From the NCBI GenBank assembly GCA_031288215.1, contig JAITRV010000274.1:1-5914 (forward strand): DNA of 5,914 nucleotides. Direction: 5' to 3'. Below the pieces are notes generated by a model, which did not search any database, had not been told where the DNA came from, and was given only the letters and a program-made list of their open reading frames with translations. The DNA is from Spirochaetaceae bacterium (lineage in GTDB: Bacteria > Spirochaetota > Spirochaetia > Treponematales > Breznakiellaceae). The translations under genes and the position numbers were made by a program. Positions within the stretch are counted from its first letter, which is position 1, and each line of letters opens with the position of its first letter. This document shows positions 5,848-5,914 of the stretch, piece after piece.

Positions 5848-5914
5848 ATGAAACACCCTATCATGTGTCCGGGCCGCCTCCCGGCCGCCCTGCTCCTCTC
5901 CCTCCTGCTTCCGG
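5848..5914 (+). CDS. Start of an exported protein, truncated by the window edge
   Basis: The frame from ATG 5848 encodes MKHPIMCPGRLPAALLLSLL and runs off the end after 22 codons. A short basic n-region (K2, R10) followed by a leucine-rich core from about residue 11 looks like a Sec signal peptide. Whether a lipobox follows cannot be seen. An in-frame stop (TAA, 5839-5841) precedes it, so no earlier start exists; ATG 5863 is an in-frame alternative. The purine run AGAGGG (5841-5846) is only one base from the first ATG and 16 from the second, so neither spacing is normal. It is divergent from the operon at 5625. The function cannot be told from so few residues. Confidence 0.5.
   Translation, partial: MKHPIMCPGRLPAALLLSLLLP

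Noticed and set aside
5626..5856. 77-residue N-terminal extension of the membrane protein, starting at 5856
   Set aside because: The family signature begins shortly after the ATG at 5625. The extension is hydrophilic and crosses a near-consensus promoter and the AT-rich regulatory block.

Overview
The window is GC-rich DNA (roughly 60% by eye), densely packed with bacterial genes that nearly all lie on the minus strand. Read in the direction of transcription, from high to low coordinates, the order is: a small membrane protein of the 'small multi-drug export' family (COG2426/PF06695), a Rep-type superfamily 1A DNA helicase, an exported TPR protein of unknown role, a membrane-associated family 2 glycosyltransferase resembling CrtQ, and a PlsC-type acyltransferase. 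At the right edge a plus-strand gene begins with a signal peptide and runs off the window. Exported proteins, lipid-modifying enzymes and a Rep rather than PcrA type of helicase point to a diderm bacterium. A spirochaete is a possible guess, but no rRNA or diagnostic marker is present and I hold it with low confidence.

Region by region: 1-104 is dominated by a long imperfect inverted repeat (16 bp perfect, 25 of 28 positions paired) enclosing a small hairpin. It is either a MITE/REP-like element or a strong 3' structure for the minus-strand transcript. 105-184 is non-coding and holds an 11-bp tandem duplication. 185-2098 is the acyltransferase/glycosyltransferase pair, separated only by a stop codon and in the same frame. 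2132-2881 is the TPR protein. 2882-3015 is a short spacer with the TPR ribosome binding site. 3016-5139 is the helicase. 5143-5625 is the membrane protein, three bases upstream of the helicase and in the same frame. 5626-5847 is a divergent intergenic region with a very good sigma70-type promoter for the minus-strand genes, and an AT-rich stretch of phased A-tracts flanked by a perfect 7-bp inverted repeat.

How the genes work together: the glycosyltransferase and acyltransferase plausibly act in sequence on one lipid (glycosylation, then acylation), as CrtQ/CrtO and CruC/CruD do on carotenoids, but no carotenoid gene is visible and the acceptor is unknown. The helicase and the membrane protein share a transcript without an obvious functional link. 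The tight spacing suggests one or two operons. I found no CRISPR array, tRNA, rRNA, transposase or defence system. The genes look like ordinary chromosomal genes; the less ordinary signals are the inverted repeat at the left end, the near-leaderless promoter arrangement, and the orphan glycosyl/acyl transferase pair.
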